A stretch of 45,027 bases of DNA from Mycobacterium sp. 852002-40037_SCH5390672. Its GTDB lineage: Bacteria; Actinomycetota; Actinomycetes; Mycobacteriales; Mycobacteriaceae. The DNA lies in assembly GCF_001665875.1 (NCBI RefSeq), contig NZ_LZTA01000015.1:1-45027 (forward strand), read 5' to 3'. Positions within the stretch are counted from its first letter, which is position 1. Each line of letters opens with the position of its first letter. The notes below the pieces were generated by a model that made no database searches, was not told the DNA's origin, and was given only the letters and a program-made list of their open reading frames with translations. Shown here piece after piece: positions 18,599 through 30,828 of the stretch. A program made the translations under genes and the position numbers.

Positions 18599-20233
18599 CT
18601 AGGTGACCAGGTTGACGGACGTGGACCGGCGCAGCTTGCCCGACGGTGTCTTCGGGATGGTTCCCGGACCCAGCACTACCACGTTGCGAGGGCGCACGTC
18701 GACCTCGGCCACGACCTCACGGGCGACCTGGTGCTCGATACGGCGCACCTCCGCCTGGTCTTGGAAGGCGTTGGACTCCACGGCCACGGCGAACGTCTCG
18801 CGGGAGTGCCCGGCGTCCAACCGCACCGCCACGGCGCAGCCGGGCCGCACCCCCTCGACGCGGCAGGCAGCGCGCTCGATGTCGGTGGGATAGATGTTGC
18901 GGCCCGCCATGATGATGACGTCCTTGACGCGGCCGCAGACCACCACGTGGCCCTCCTCGGTCAGGTAGCCGAGGTCACCGGTGTCATACCAGCCGTTCTC
19001 GTCCTGGGCCGAGATGAAGCCGCCCATGGTGAGGTAGCCGGGCGTGAGTGATTCGCCGCGCAACTCGATGACACCAACACCGCGGGCGGGCATCACATCG
19101 CCGTTCTCGTCGATGATGCGCGCCTCGAGATCCTTCAGCAGCGGGCCGAGCGTGGCCAACCGACGGGTGTTGCCCTTGGCGGACGGCACGGCGCGGCGCA
19201 GGGCGGCCAGCAGGTCGGCGTCGACCTCGTCGACGACCAGACCGGCGTTGCACTCGGAGAACGACACGGCCAGCGTGGTCTCGGCCATGCCGTAGGCGGG
19301 CAGGATCGCCGAGGGCTGCAGGCCGAACGGCTTGCCGGCGTCGAGCAGGTCCTCGACGTCGGCGGGTTCGACGGGCTCGGCGCCGGACAGCGCGAACCGC
19401 AGGGTCGACAGGTCGAAGTCGCCGGGCTTGGCGTTGCGGCGCAGCCGCTTGGCCAACAGCGCGTAGGCGAAGTTGGGCGCCGCCGTCATGGTGCCCTTGT
19501 ACTTGTCGATGAGCTTGGCCCACAGCAGCGTGTCGCGCAGGAAGTCCATCGGGGTGACCTTGACCAGCTCGGCACCGAAGTACATGGGGATGGTGAGGAA
19601 GCCGACCATGCCCATGTCGTGGAAGCAGGGCAGCCAGCTGACCATGACGTCCTTCGTGACGTCGTACTGGGCGCCGATGAACATCGCCTCTGCGTTGGAG
19701 TAGATGTTGCGGTGGGTGATCTGCACCGCCTTGGGCGATCCGGTGGACCCCGACGTCAGCTGCATCAGCGCGAGCGCGTCCTCGCCGACCTCAACCGGTT
19801 CGATCGGTTCCGCCGCGAGCAGGTCGGCGACGGTGACGACCTGGATGCCCTTCTCCTCGAGGACCGGGATGGCTATCAGGAAGGGCTCCGAGACGACGAC
19901 GGCCTTCGCCTCGATCATGCCGATGACGTTCATGGTGTCCTCCGCCCACACGGCGAGGTCCGTGCGCGGCGTGGGCTGGTGCAGCATGGTCAGGCTGGCC
20001 CCGCGCATCCAGAGGCCCTGCGCAGTAGGCGCGATCTCCACCGGGTAACCGGCGAGCACACCGACGGCGTCGCCGGGTCCGATGCCCGCGGCGGCCAGGC
20101 CGCCGGCGATACGGCGGGCGCGCTCGTGGACCTCGCCCCAGGTGTGGCGGACCGGTTCGTGGGGTTCACCGGTGACCATGCCCGTCGCCACGGACCGGGC
20201 ATTGCGGTACATCTTCTCGGTAAACCTGCTCAC
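18599..20233 (-). CDS. pks16: Fatty-acyl-AMP ligase-like protein (Pks16)
   Basis: A 544-residue acyl-activating enzyme of the adenylate-forming (FadD/FAAL) superfamily, named Pks16 in M. tuberculosis although it is not a polyketide synthase. The ATP motif [18 protein letters not shown] lies at about 159–176. The adenine/substrate motif [14 protein letters not shown], the YDTGDLGYL hinge motif and the catalytic Lys near the C-terminus ([13 protein letters not shown]) follow. The start is GTG 20233 with a strong GAGGAGG box. It would activate a carboxylic acid as acyl-AMP for a carrier protein or CoA; the substrate is unknown. It ends 17 bases from the convergent pth stop. Confidence 0.93.
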   Translation of the reverse strand: MSRFTEKMYRNARSVATGMVTGEPHEPVRHTWGEVHERARRIAGGLAAAGIGPGDAVGVLAGYPVEIAPTAQGLWMRGASLTMLHQPTPRTDLAVWAEDTMNVIGMIEAKAVVVSEPFLIAIPVLEEKGIQVVTVADLLAAEPIEPVEVGEDALALMQLTSGSTGSPKAVQITHRNIYSNAEAMFIGAQYDVTKDVMVSWLPCFHDMGMVGFLTIPMYFGAELVKVTPMDFLRDTLLWAKLIDKYKGTMTAAPNFAYALLAKRLRRNAKPGDFDLSTLRFALSGAEPVEPADVEDLLDAGKPFGLQPSAILPAYGMAETTLAVSFSECNAGLVVDEVDADLLAALRRAVPSAKGNTRRLATLGPLLKDLEARIIDENGDVMPARGVGVIELRGESLTPGYLTMGGFISAQDENGWYDTGDLGYLTEEGHVVVCGRVKDVIIMAGRNIYPTDIERAACRVEGVRPGCAVAVRLDAGHSRETFAVAVESNAFQDQAEVRRIEHQVAREVVAEVDVRPRNVVVLGPGTIPKTPSGKLRRSTSVNLVT

Positions 20234-20570
20234 AAAATCCTCCTCGGTTCCAGCCCTCGTCCCAATGCCCGGGATCTCATGTTCCGCCCGCTGGGTAACA
20301 CTTGGCCGCAAGCACCCAAACACAGTTGGGTGGCGGTTAGGTCTCGGATCGGTGATGCGTCCGCGCCCGCCGCGAAGGAGCGGCGGCCGCTCGCTCGATA
20401 AGCGCGAAACGGGCCCGAGCAACCTCGTCGGGACCCATGCATGAATCGTCCGCCGGAACGCCCGGCGGACGATGGAATTAAGTGATCTTGCTCAACGCTT
20501 CCCGTCACCGCGCATTATCTTAAGCTCCTCTTAGGGACGCGCCAAACTAATGCGCAAAATGGGAAAATAT
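20234..20570. promoter_or_regulatory. ispE–pks16 gap
   Basis: This 337-base gap has no convincing gene; the small minus-strand frames in it lack a start context. It holds a strong hairpin, listed separately, and an A/T-rich stretch at about 20510–20570. On the minus strand this includes TAAGAT near 20519, a possible -10 for a long pks16 leader. Confidence 0.3.
20445..20473 (-). terminator. 12-bp perfect hairpin downstream of ispE
   Basis: ATCGTCCGCCGG (20445–20456) pairs perfectly with CCGGCGGACGAT (20462–20473) around a 5-base loop. It lies about 100 bases past the ispE stop and 210 bases ahead of pks16. There is no U-run, so it would be an I-shaped terminator of the kind proposed for mycobacteria, or a leader structure of pks16. 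Confidence 0.6.
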
Positions 20571-21527
20571 TCACACCTCGGTGGGTGCGGGGACCACACG
20601 CGCGCCCGCCACCGGCCCGCTGGCGACCCGCACCGTGCGGCAGACACCCGCGCCGGACACCTCGGTGCCGACGTCGACCGCGGCGCCCGCCGACGAGCAC
20701 AGGAAGGCACACGTCGGGCCCGAACCGGACACGACCCCGGCCAGCGCCCCGGCGTCCACCCCGGCGCGCAAGGTGCGCCGCAGGCCGGGGTGCAGGCTCA
20801 CCGCGGCCGCCTGCATCTCATTGCCCAACAGCGGCGCCAACTGCTCGGCGTCGCCGGCAGCCAGGGCCCCCAGCACCGGCCCGGGCGCCGGCAGCCGGGG
20901 CGGACTCCCCGCCTCCCGCAACCGGTCCAATTCGGCAAAGACGGCCGGCGTCAGCAGCTCACTGTCGGCGAACGCCAACACCCAGTGGAAGGTGTTGCGG
21001 GACAACACCGTCGCCAATTCCTCGCCGCGACCGGTGCCCAGCGCGGTTCCGCCATGCAGCGCGAACGGCACGTCACTGCCCAAGCGAGCGGCCAGCATGC
21101 GCAGATCGCGGCGGGGCACGTTGAGATCCCACAGCGAGTTCATCGCGACCAGCACGGCCGCCGCGTCGGCGCTGCCACCGGCCATGCCGCCGGCCACCGG
21201 AATGGACTTGTCGATCATGATCGACACATCCGGCGCACGGCCGACGTGTTCGGCCATCAGCTCGGCGGCCTGCCAGGCGAGGTTGCGTTCGTCGGTGGGC
21301 AGTTTCTCGGCGCCCTCGCCGACGATCTCGAGCGAGAGCACATCGGCATTGCGGACCGTCACCTCGTCGAGCAGCGAGACGGCCTGGAAGATCGTGTTCA
21401 GCTCGTGATAGCCGTCCGCGCGGCGGTCACCGACCGCCAGGTAAAGGTTGACTTTTCCGGGCGCCCGAACGGTGACCGACCCGGTGGGAACCCACTGGGC
21501 GGCGGTATTTCCCTCGGACGCTGGCAC
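20571..21527 (-). CDS. ispE: 4-diphosphocytidyl-2-C-methyl-D-erythritol kinase
   Basis: A 318-residue GHMP-kinase-fold enzyme of the MEP isoprenoid pathway. The N-terminal [22 protein letters not shown] contains the substrate Lys and Tyr, and the ATP loop is [15 protein letters not shown]. The third GHMP motif, [11 protein letters not shown], is near the C-terminus. The start is GTG 21527. The shorter 306-residue start used in M. tuberculosis falls on a GTT codon here and cannot be used. It is the third gene of the rpfB–ksgA–ispE unit, 59 bases after ksgA. Confidence 0.95.
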   Translation of the reverse strand: MPASEGNTAAQWVPTGSVTVRAPGKVNLYLAVGDRRADGYHELNTIFQAVSLLDEVTVRNADVLSLEIVGEGAEKLPTDERNLAWQAAELMAEHVGRAPDVSIMIDKSIPVAGGMAGGSADAAAVLVAMNSLWDLNVPRRDLRMLAARLGSDVPFALHGGTALGTGRGEELATVLSRNTFHWVLAFADSELLTPAVFAELDRLREAGSPPRLPAPGPVLGALAAGDAEQLAPLLGNEMQAAAVSLHPGLRRTLRAGVDAGALAGVVSGSGPTCAFLCSSAGAAVDVGTEVSGAGVCRTVRVASGPVAGARVVPAPTEV

Positions 21528-21586
21528 GGCAGCAGACTATCGCTGCTTTCGCCGAACCACACGCAACGGCGCCCTACGGGCCGCGG

Positions 21587-23777
<2,191 letters not shown>

Positions 23778-24614
23778 TCACACCGCGACCAATCCATACA
23801 CCCGTTGCGCATTGCCGGTTGTTATCTCGGCCAGCTCCTCCGGGCGACGATCCACCAGTTCGGCGATCGCCCGAACAGTATAAGGAAGGCAATACGGCTC
23901 ATTCGCCCTCCCCCGATAGGGATGCGGCGTCAAGAATGGCGCATCGGTTTCCACCAGTAGCTGCTCCGGCGGTATCAACGGGACGGCTTCGCGCAGGGCG
24001 TGCGCGTTGCGAAAGCTTGCGGTGCCGGACAAACTCAGCAGCCACCCGGCGTCCACGCAGCGGCGGGCCATGGCGGCGTCCGAGGAAAAGCAGTGGAAGA
24101 TCACCGCCTCGGGAGCGCCCTCGGCCATCAGGACGTCGAGTACCTCGGCGTCGGCGTCCCGGTTGTGGATCATCAGCGGTTTGCCGCACCGCTTCGCCAG
24201 GTCGATGTGCCAGGCGAAGGCCTCCCGCTGCACGGCCGGCTCGGCGCAACCGTCCAGACGCCCGGGCCAGTACAGGTCCAGGCCGGTCTCGCCGACGGCC
24301 ACCACCCTGGGATGGGCCGTGAGTCGCTCGATTTCGGCGCGGGCGGCCTCGTCGAGCGCGTCGGCGCGGGTCGGGTGCAACGCCACCGCCGCATAGACCC
24401 GCGGGTCCCACTCGGCGGCGCGCGTGACCCAGCGCGCCGAGTCCAGGTCGTCGGCGATCGTGACGACCGCGCCCACTCCGACGGCCGCGGCGCGGTCCAC
24501 GATGGCCCGCACTCCCTCGGGGTCGGTGGCGCCGCACGCGTCCAGGTGGGTGTGTGCGTCGACGAGTGGCCGCAACGGCTCGGGAGCGGGGGGCGGCTGA
24601 CGTTTGGAACTCAC
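23778..24614 (-). CDS. tatD: TatD family metal-dependent DNase
   Basis: A 278-residue TIM-barrel metal-dependent hydrolase. Metal ligands are visible in LVDAHTHLD (about 15–23), in VGETGLDLY (Glu), in MIHNRDAD (His), in IFHCFSSD (His) and in LVETDAPFL (Asp). TatD proteins have 3'-exonuclease or DNase activity, with a role in DNA repair or quality control. Start GTG 24614 (VSSKRQPPP) is one of two close GTG codons. It is divergent from metS with a 39-base gap, as in M. tuberculosis (Rv1008–Rv1007c). Confidence 0.94.
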   Translation of the reverse strand: MSSKRQPPPAPEPLRPLVDAHTHLDACGATDPEGVRAIVDRAAAVGVGAVVTIADDLDSARWVTRAAEWDPRVYAAVALHPTRADALDEAARAEIERLTAHPRVVAVGETGLDLYWPGRLDGCAEPAVQREAFAWHIDLAKRCGKPLMIHNRDADAEVLDVLMAEGAPEAVIFHCFSSDAAMARRCVDAGWLLSLSGTASFRNAHALREAVPLIPPEQLLVETDAPFLTPHPYRGRANEPYCLPYTVRAIAELVDRRPEELAEITTGNAQRVYGLVAV

Positions 24615-24653
24615 GCGCACACAATAGGGTGCCCACCAATAGAGTTGGGGCCG

Positions 24654-26210
24654 ATGAGGCCCTATTACGTCACCACCGCGATCACCTACCCCAATGGCGA
24701 TCCGCACATCGGGCACGCGTACGAGTACATCGCGACCGACGCGATCGCCCGGTTCAAGCGGCTCGACGGCTTCGATGTGCGGTTTCTGACCGGCACCGAC
24801 GAGCACGGCCTCAAGATGGTCGAAACGGCGGCGGCCGAAGGCATTCCGACGGCCGAGCTGGCCCGGCGCAACTCCGATGTGTTCCAGCGGCTGCAGGAGC
24901 GGTTGAACATCTCCTTCGACCGCTTCATCCGCACCACCGATCCCGACCACCACGAGGCGTCCAAGGAGATCTGGCGGCGGATGTCGGCGGCCGGTGACAT
25001 CTACCTGGACGCCTACTCGGGCTGGTACTCGGTGCGCGACGAACGGTTCTTCGTCGAATCGGAGACCAAACTCCTCGATGACGGGACCCGGGTGGCCGTG
25101 GAGACCGGCGCCCCGGTGACCTGGACCGAGGAGCAGACCTACTTCTTCCGGCTCTCGGCGTATGCCGACAAGCTGCTGGCCCACTACGAGGCGAATCCGG
25201 ACTTCATCGCGCCCGAGGTGCGACGCAACGAGGTGGTCAGCTTCGTCTCGGGCGGCCTGCGTGACCTGTCCGTCTCGCGCACCTCATTCGACTGGGGCGT
25301 GCAGGTGCCCGAGCATCCCGACCACGTGATGTACGTCTGGGTCGACGCACTGACCAACTATCTGACCGGGGTCGGCTACCCGGACACCGAGTCCGAGCGG
25401 TTCCGGCGCTATTGGCCGGCCGACTTGCACATGATCGGCAAGGACATCATTCGATTCCACACCGTGTACTGGCCGGCGTTTTTGATGTCGGCCGGAATCG
25501 AGCTGCCGCGAAGGGTTTTCGCGCACGGATTTCTGCTCAACCGTGGCGAGAAGATGAGCAAGTCGGTGGGCAACGTGGTCGACCCGGTAAACCTGATCGA
25601 CACGTTCGGCGTGGATCAGGTGCGCTATTTCCTGTTGCGCGAAGTTCCGTTCGGCCAGGACGGCAGCTTCAGCGAGGACGCCATCGTCACCCGGATCAAC
25701 TCCGACCTGGCCAACGAGCTGGGCAACCTGGCCCAGCGGTCGTTGTCGATGATCGCCAAGAACCTGGATGGCGTCGTTCCCGAACCCGGTGACCTGATCA
25801 CCGCCGACTCCGAGTTGCTCGCGACGGCCGACGGTTTGCTGGAGCGCGTGCGGGCCAATTTCGACTCGCAGGCGATGCACCTGGCCCTGGAAGCGATCTG
25901 GCTGATGCTCGGCGAGGCCAACAAGTACTTCTCGGCGCAGCAGCCGTGGGTCTTGCGCAAGAGCGAGTCCGCGGCCGACCAGGAACGGTTCCGCACCGTC
26001 TTATACGTCACCTGCGAGGCGGTGCGCATCGCCGCGCTGCTGGTCCAGCCCGTCATGCCCGAATCGGCCGGCAAGCTGCTGGATCTGCTCGGACAGGCGC
26101 AAGGTCAACGAGCGTTTGCCGCCGTCGGCACGCGCCTGACGCCCGGCACGGCGCTGCCCGCTCCCACCGGCGTATTCCCCCGCTACCAGGCGGTCGCCGA
26201 AGTCGAGTGA
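24654..26210 (+). CDS. metS: Methionyl-tRNA synthetase
   Basis: A 518-residue class I aminoacyl-tRNA synthetase charging tRNA-Met. The HIGH signature is [10 protein letters not shown] (HIGH 18–21) and the KMSKS loop is at residues 300–304. The zinc-knuckle cysteines of E. coli MetG are missing from the connective peptide, as in other short MetRS forms. The C-terminal anticodon-binding helical bundle contains [10 protein letters not shown] and [23 protein letters not shown] 24654 starts at [15 protein letters not shown]; the frame further upstream is antisense to tatD and is excluded. It is the last gene of the conserved block before the accessory island. Confidence 0.97.
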   Translation: MRPYYVTTAITYPNGDPHIGHAYEYIATDAIARFKRLDGFDVRFLTGTDEHGLKMVETAAAEGIPTAELARRNSDVFQRLQERLNISFDRFIRTTDPDHHEASKEIWRRMSAAGDIYLDAYSGWYSVRDERFFVESETKLLDDGTRVAVETGAPVTWTEEQTYFFRLSAYADKLLAHYEANPDFIAPEVRRNEVVSFVSGGLRDLSVSRTSFDWGVQVPEHPDHVMYVWVDALTNYLTGVGYPDTESERFRRYWPADLHMIGKDIIRFHTVYWPAFLMSAGIELPRRVFAHGFLLNRGEKMSKSVGNVVDPVNLIDTFGVDQVRYFLLREVPFGQDGSFSEDAIVTRINSDLANELGNLAQRSLSMIAKNLDGVVPEPGDLITADSELLATADGLLERVRANFDSQAMHLALEAIWLMLGEANKYFSAQQPWVLRKSESAADQERFRTVLYVTCEAVRIAALLVQPVMPESAGKLLDLLGQAQGQRAFAAVGTRLTPGTALPAPTGVFPRYQAVAEVE

Positions 26211-26335
26211 GCGAACGGCGTGATGCGAACGAGACGAGCATCCGGCACCGAAAACGAATGAGCCTCGGTCAAAGACCCGGAAAATTCGGTTGAGAATCAA
26301 GCGAGTTCGACGACAGGCAATACTTCTGTGCCGCT

Positions 26336-26353
26336 TTGGACAAATGTGTCCAA
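26336..26353. promoter_or_regulatory. Palindromic operator-like site before the PAS gene
   Basis: TTGGACA-AATG-TGTCCAA is a perfect 7-bp dyad over 18 bases, about the size of a TetR-type operator. It lies directly upstream of a CATAAT -10 candidate (about 26373–26378), where the -35 region would be. A GTG start lies about 8 bases after that -10, suggesting a leaderless mRNA whose promoter is covered by a repressor. Confidence 0.6.
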
Positions 26354-26424
26354 CATATCTTCTGGCATAGACCATAATCTTTCGTGTGGAACGACGCCAG
26401 AACAGGCAACAGAGCCAATCGCCG

Positions 26425-26787
26425 ATGACGACCCTGAAGGAGCTGCCCGCACTGGTTGTGCTGGAGCGGATCCCGGTTCCGGTGCTGGCCATCGGCGATG
26501 ACGGCAGTATCTTGTTCGCCAACACCGCATTTGCCGACATGATGGGCTACGAACCAGACGAGACGTTGTCGCTGCGATTCGAACAGATCTTCCATCAGGC
26601 CCCGGCATCGGATTCGCTGTTGGCGACGGTTCACGCACTGGCGAACATGGTCGTCGAACTGGCGCACAAAGACGGCTCGGTCGTGCGCGCGATGATGAGC
26701 AAGTCCGCGTTGCGGCGGGTGGACGACCAGTTCGCCCTCGCGGCGTTCCAGGACCTGACCGAACAGCTCTGGGAAGAAACGCGCTAG
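26425..26787 (+). CDS. Single-domain PAS protein
   Basis: A 120-residue protein that is almost entirely one PAS domain. The core begins with VVLERIPVPVLAIGDDGSILFANTAFADMMGYEPDE (read in parts, about 11–46) and ends in ALAAFQDLTEQL. There is no kinase, GGDEF or helix-turn-helix output domain. It may bind a small ligand or flavin/heme, or act as a protein-contact module; no cofactor-specific residues are clear. ATG 26425 lacks a good ribosome-binding site. An in-frame GTG at 26386, 8 bases after a -10-like CATAAT, is an attractive leaderless start giving 133 residues. It converges with the deacetylase gene. Confidence 0.78.
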   Translation: MTTLKELPALVVLERIPVPVLAIGDDGSILFANTAFADMMGYEPDETLSLRFEQIFHQAPASDSLLATVHALANMVVELAHKDGSVVRAMMSKSALRRVDDQFALAAFQDLTEQLWEETR

Positions 26788-26804
26788 CGGCGCCGGGGGC
26801 TGCA

Positions 26805-27857
26805 TCAGTGGCTCGCCGCACCGGCCGTCCCCCGCGGCCGCGGCAGACCGCCGGAGACCGTGAGCCGGAAGTAGTCGAAAGAGGAATCGCTACCCACCGC
26901 CAACCGCGGCAACGCCAGCGGGTCGCAGAAGCGATCGGCGAATCCCGGTGCGGTGGACAGCGCCCAGCGCACTCCACGGCGACGCAATACGTTCTTGGCC
27001 CGGGCGTCGAAATCCTGCGGCCGGCCATTCGGATAGGCAAAAACCGTTGGCATTACGCCGATTTCACGCTCGAGCGCGGCGCACGAATCGGTGATCTCGC
27101 GCTCGACCTTGTCGTCGTCGCACCGGGCGAGGATGGGGTGGGTCACCGTGTGCGGATACAGCGTCACCAACGGATCGCCGGCCATTTCGCGCGCTTCGTC
27201 CCAGGTGAGCATTCGGAACGGGCCGGCGTCACCGTCGTCGCGATATCCCAGCGCGACCAGGACCTCATCCAGCACCGCGATACGTTGCGCGTCGGCAAGG
27301 TTCTTCAACGCCTCGACCGTCGCCGCGTAGACGCTGCCACGCTGGACGTCACCGTCGAGTGAACGCGTTCCCAATCCCAGTGGGGCCAAATCGACTTCGG
27401 CTGCCACGGCGCGTGCGATCGCCAGCCAGAGCCGGTCGGGCCACAGGGCGTCGCCGGTGCCGATCGGGCCCGTCGCCAGGAACACCGCCGCGGGCAGGTT
27501 CAGGTCACGCAGCACCGGCAGCGCCTGTGTCGCCAGGTTGCGGGTGCCGTCGTCGAATGTGATCGCCATCGCGCGTGGTGGCAATGTCCCGGCGGCCAGG
27601 GAAGCGAGGGCCTGCTCGAGTGGAAGGACGTTGAAGTGCCTACGCAGGTACTCCAGTTGGCGGCGGTACAGCGCCACGTCGCTGACATGCCAGCAGGGCG
27701 GCGACAGCGGTTGGTCCTCCACGCCGTGGAACATCACGATGGCGAGCAGGTCGCGGTGTCGTCGCCGCGCCAACGCCGGAACCCCGGCGGCACACAGCAA
27801 TCCGGCCGCGACGTTCTTGATGGCCGGGCGCATCACGACGTCCCTGACTCGTGCCAT
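26805..27857 (-). CDS. NodB-type polysaccharide deacetylase (CE4)
   Basis: A 350-residue carbohydrate esterase family 4 protein, expected to remove N- or O-acyl groups from a polysaccharide. The metal-binding motif 1 is ITFDDGTRN (about 99–107; TFDDG intact), and the His pair is PHTVTH (H236, H240). The family's FAYPNG motif follows at about 274. A short N-terminal hydrophobic segment (AAGLLCAAGVPALA) after basic residues may act as a membrane anchor rather than a cleaved signal. It begins 13 bases after the BcsB-like gene on the same strand, so the two probably form an operon and may act on the same glycan. Confidence 0.88.
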   Translation of the reverse strand: MARVRDVVMRPAIKNVAAGLLCAAGVPALARRRHRDLLAIVMFHGVEDQPLSPPCWHVSDVALYRRQLEYLRRHFNVLPLEQALASLAAGTLPPRAMAITFDDGTRNLATQALPVLRDLNLPAAVFLATGPIGTGDALWPDRLWLAIARAVAAEVDLAPLGLGTRSLDGDVQRGSVYAATVEALKNLADAQRIAVLDEVLVALGYRDDGDAGPFRMLTWDEAREMAGDPLVTLYPHTVTHPILARCDDDKVEREITDSCAALEREIGVMPTVFAYPNGRPQDFDARAKNVLRRRGVRWALSTAPGFADRFCDPLALPRLAVGSDSSFDYFRLTVSGGLPRPRGTAGAASH

Positions 27858-27870
27858 CGAATGTCAAACG

Positions 27871-29877
27871 CTATCGGCGCCGCCATGATTCGCGTCTCAC
27901 GCGCCACAGGATCACCCCTGCACCGACGATGGCCACGACGATCCAACCGGCGCCGAACCACCACAGCCAGTCGAGTTTGGAATGATTTCCGGCTGCTGCG
28001 GCGGAAGCACCGGCGGCAAACGTCGGGTGATCAACGGTAACCGGGTCTTGCCCGGGCACCGACACCACCGCAACGCCTTTGAGCCGCTGCCAGTGTTTGT
28101 TGTTGTCGCTCTTGAGCCACCTGATCAGCTCGTCGAGTTGTCCGGGTGCTCCGTTGGACGTCGCGATCAGCAGTGACCGTCCCCGGTTGAAAGCCGTTTG
28201 GAGAGAGGCGAACCGCAGCACCGGGTCCAACGTGAGCTTGGCAGGCTTGTCACCGGGTCCGACCGCGCTGACCGTGATCGGCCCGCTGGGGCCCGCGGCG
28301 ACCGGGAGCACCACGTCGGACTGGTTCCATCCGTCGGCGGAAATCAGTAGCGCGGGATCGGCCGAGTCGATCGCCTGTTTGACGCTGGTGACGGTGGTGT
28401 CGATCGGTATCGAGCTGATCCGTTGCAGGCCCACCATGATGTCGAGCGCGCGCACGGTGTCGATGAACGAGTGCTCGGCGATGCCCACCTGGACGCGGGG
28501 CATCAGGGTTTGGGGCACGGATTGAAAACCGTCGGGCATCGGTGGCGCGGCCGGGCTACTCTCAACCGTGCTGTCGCCGTTGATGTTCAGCGTGAGGAGC
28601 TGGTTTCCGGGCCCGGCGGTGTAAAAGTCGCCGCAGTGCCCGACATTGCTCGCAAGATCGAGTACCAACTCGAGGTTGGTGTAGCGCTGCAGCAGCCGGT
28701 CTGGCACGTCGATCCAGCGATCGATGGTGCCGTGGCCGTCTGTCGGCCAGTGGTCGATGGTCTCGGGGCCGATCGTTACCGCGATCTGGCCGACGATGTT
28801 GTTCGACGTCGGGGTGTAGGACCCCTGCAGATGCACCCGCACCGAATGAATGGATCTGCCGAACCGGGTCTGGTCCACTCCGATCGACACCCGAGGTTGC
28901 AGGGAGGTCGAGTTGGCGAAGGGCTGCCCCAGCTCGCGCAGTGAGGCGCTATTACCGGGCAGTTGCACTTTTGGCTTCGGTGAGTCCACCGCGACCTTGG
29001 CCGACAGGGCCAGCTCCGACAGGTCGCTGAACAACACGGCCGTGTCCGAATCGTCGGTTCGGTTCAGTGGCCCAGACATCAACAGCCACGGCACACCGGA
29101 CGAGCCTTGCAGCGAAAGCCCGTTGTCCGGGCCCTCTTTGACGACGATCTGGCGCTCCAGCGATTGCGGCGGGTTCGGGGGCGCGGCCTGGCCTTCCGGC
29201 AAGGGCAGCACCACGATGTCGGGAACCTGCTTGCCGTAGTGCGCGGCGGCGGAGGCGGCGAGCTGAATTGCCGTGTCGGACTCGGCGGTCGACGGCGATT
29301 GCGGCAGATAGATGCTCAGCTTCCGCAGCACGGGCGGCAAGAAATGCGCCACCGTGGTGGGCGGCAGTTCCGCCCCGCTGTAGGTGACGGTTCCATTGGT
29401 CAGACGCAAGGGGCTTTCCTGGTACAAGCAGTATCCGTCCAACGGAACCAGATACGCATGCACGGTTACCGTCAGCCAATTGTCGGTCACCTCCGCTCCG
29501 GCCAACGGTATGGCGATCGGTGTCTGATCCGCGGTTGGCAGGTTCAGCCTCGCCAGCGTCCGCTCGCCCTGCGTCACGGTGATCAATCCCGAGCGCAGAT
29601 TGATCGGCAGTTCGACCGTCGTATTCAGAGCGGTCGGCGTCAGGCCGTGAAGCACCGGGACGGTCAGCTGCTGGCTACTCGTCAGCCCCCAGAATTCCAG
29701 GGTGGCGGCGGACCCGACGTCGAGCAGCGACAGGGTCGTCGTCGAGTCCGGCGAGGTGGCCGGGTCGGCGGGCGCACCCCATGATGCCGGAGCACTCATC
29801 ACCAAGAATCCGACGACACCGGCCAGCGCAATTACTCGGCCGAGAGATTTCCGGTACATCACCGGAACAGTATGCAT
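27871..29877 (-). CDS. BcsB-like membrane-anchored periplasmic protein
   Basis: About 668 residues resembling the cellulose-synthase regulatory subunit BcsB: a secreted, two-carbohydrate-binding-domain protein with one C-terminal membrane helix. A signal peptide (MYRKSLGRVIALAGVVGFLV, then APASWGA) starts the protein. BcsB-like landmarks are LEFWGLTSSQQLTVPVLHG, LTVTVHAYLVPLDGYC, FPPV-like LRKLSIYLPQSP, RVHLQGSY and LLISADGWNQSD. The C-terminal helix is WLWWFGAGWIVVAIVGAGVI followed by basic residues. In cellulose secretion BcsB guides the polymer, but no BcsA synthase is present here. Starts at 29955, 29877 and 29859 are possible. Confidence 0.72.
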   Translation of the reverse strand: MHTVPVMYRKSLGRVIALAGVVGFLVMSAPASWGAPADPATSPDSTTTLSLLDVGSAATLEFWGLTSSQQLTVPVLHGLTPTALNTTVELPINLRSGLITVTQGERTLARLNLPTADQTPIAIPLAGAEVTDNWLTVTVHAYLVPLDGYCLYQESPLRLTNGTVTYSGAELPPTTVAHFLPPVLRKLSIYLPQSPSTAESDTAIQLAASAAAHYGKQVPDIVVLPLPEGQAAPPNPPQSLERQIVVKEGPDNGLSLQGSSGVPWLLMSGPLNRTDDSDTAVLFSDLSELALSAKVAVDSPKPKVQLPGNSASLRELGQPFANSTSLQPRVSIGVDQTRFGRSIHSVRVHLQGSYTPTSNNIVGQIAVTIGPETIDHWPTDGHGTIDRWIDVPDRLLQRYTNLELVLDLASNVGHCGDFYTAGPGNQLLTLNINGDSTVESSPAAPPMPDGFQSVPQTLMPRVQVGIAEHSFIDTVRALDIMVGLQRISSIPIDTTVTSVKQAIDSADPALLISADGWNQSDVVLPVAAGPSGPITVSAVGPGDKPAKLTLDPVLRFASLQTAFNRGRSLLIATSNGAPGQLDELIRWLKSDNNKHWQRLKGVAVVSVPGQDPVTVDHPTFAAGASAAAAGNHSKLDWLWWFGAGWIVVAIVGAGVILWRVRRESWRRR

Positions 29878-29879
29878 TG

Positions 29880-29894
29880 TTGAAAGCGGTTCAA
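29880..29894. promoter_or_regulatory. Short dyad at the 5' end of the BcsB-like gene
   Basis: TTGAA-AGCGG-TTCAA is a perfect 5-bp dyad just ahead of the chosen ATG at 29877, in the 115-base gap below the first TetR gene. It is a possible operator half-site pair, but a dyad this short occurs by chance fairly often. Confidence 0.25.
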
Positions 29895-29992
29895 CCCCAA
29901 TAACGGAATCGCCGTCGTGGCGACCGCGAAAAGGTATCTCGCACCATCTCTTCAAGATCCTGCGACGCCGCGGCAGCGGCTCTCACCGGTAT

Positions 29993-30703
29993 CTAATCGG
30001 TTTCCGATTCCGCCGCAGCCTGTTCCCGGGATGCCCGGGCCGCGGCGTGGCGCATTTCTTCGCGCCGGAGGAATTGCTGGAAGTAGGGCAGCGACGCCTC
30101 CGAGACAACACCGGGGAGCAGCAGGTTCCATATCTGATGTAAGCGCACGGTGGGGTCGCCGATGATGTTGCCGATTCTGCCGTGGCTGGATATCGAGTTG
30201 GCTACCAACCGCGCCCCGAATATGGTGCCGATGATCGACGCGCTGAGCACGTCGGGGTCGATTTCGTTACGGAGGTCTCCCTCCTTGATCGCCCGCCGCG
30301 CCTCCTGTGCGGTTTCCAGAATCAAGTTGGCGTAGAAGCGCGAGGCCGCTGCGTTGAATCCGCTTAACGCTGTGGCCAATTGCGCGGCCGCCCGGGCCAT
30401 CTTGTCCGAGCTCAGCACCTCGACAATCGTGAATGTTCCGTGCAGCAGGTTCTCCAGGCCGGGCGACGACGCCCCACAGACATTGCGAAAAGCGCTGAGA
30501 AGCGTGTCCGAGCCTTCCTCGATGATGTTCGAGGCCAACGATTCTTTCGAATCAAAATGGTGATAGAGGGCGCCCTTGGTCATTCCCGTCCGCTCGATGA
30601 TGGTGCTCCATCCCGCGGCGGCATACCCGACGTCACTGAAGACTTCGATTGCGGCATCAAGGATTTTTCGACGAGTGGCTTCAGAGCGAACTTGGCGCGC
30701 CAT
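29993..30703 (-). CDS. TetR regulator, gamma-butyrolactone-receptor-like
   Basis: A 236-residue TetR-family protein. The N-terminal part, MARQVRSEATRRKILDAAIE, then the helix-turn-helix through GMTKGALYHHFDSKESLA, is close in style to ScbR/ArpA-type autoregulator receptors of Streptomyces. The rest is a helical ligand domain, ending in an Arg/Glu/Ala-rich tail. Start ATG 30703 has GGAGGTG about 10 bases upstream. It follows a second regulator of the same type by 125 bases and precedes the BcsB-like gene by 115 bases, all on one strand. No lactone synthase (AfsA-like) is visible in the window, so the ligand is unknown. Confidence 0.87.
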   Translation of the reverse strand: MARQVRSEATRRKILDAAIEVFSDVGYAAAGWSTIIERTGMTKGALYHHFDSKESLASNIIEEGSDTLLSAFRNVCGASSPGLENLLHGTFTIVEVLSSDKMARAAAQLATALSGFNAAASRFYANLILETAQEARRAIKEGDLRNEIDPDVLSASIIGTIFGARLVANSISSHGRIGNIIGDPTVRLHQIWNLLLPGVVSEASLPYFQQFLRREEMRHAAARASREQAAAESETD

Positions 30704-30828
30704 TGTGCACGCACCTCCGGAGTCTCATCGGATGCGCAAATCGCTCATCTGGTTTCACATTGCCCGCAAGACGGCCCACAGTATCAGCCGCCACCGCAAC
30801 GATCCGACCGTACGAGCGGCCAGCGTCG

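Noticed and set aside
20234..20422. 63-residue N-terminal extension of the pks16-like protein
   Set aside because: GTG 20233 has a strong GAGGAGG box and matches the known N-terminus.
24000..24653. N-terminal extension of metS by 218 codons
   Set aside because: It is antisense to tatD; MetRS family proteins begin at [15 protein letters not shown].
27871..29955. Cellulose synthesis operon
   Set aside because: Only a BcsB-like protein is present; no BcsA, BcsC, BcsZ or c-di-GMP PilZ module is visible.
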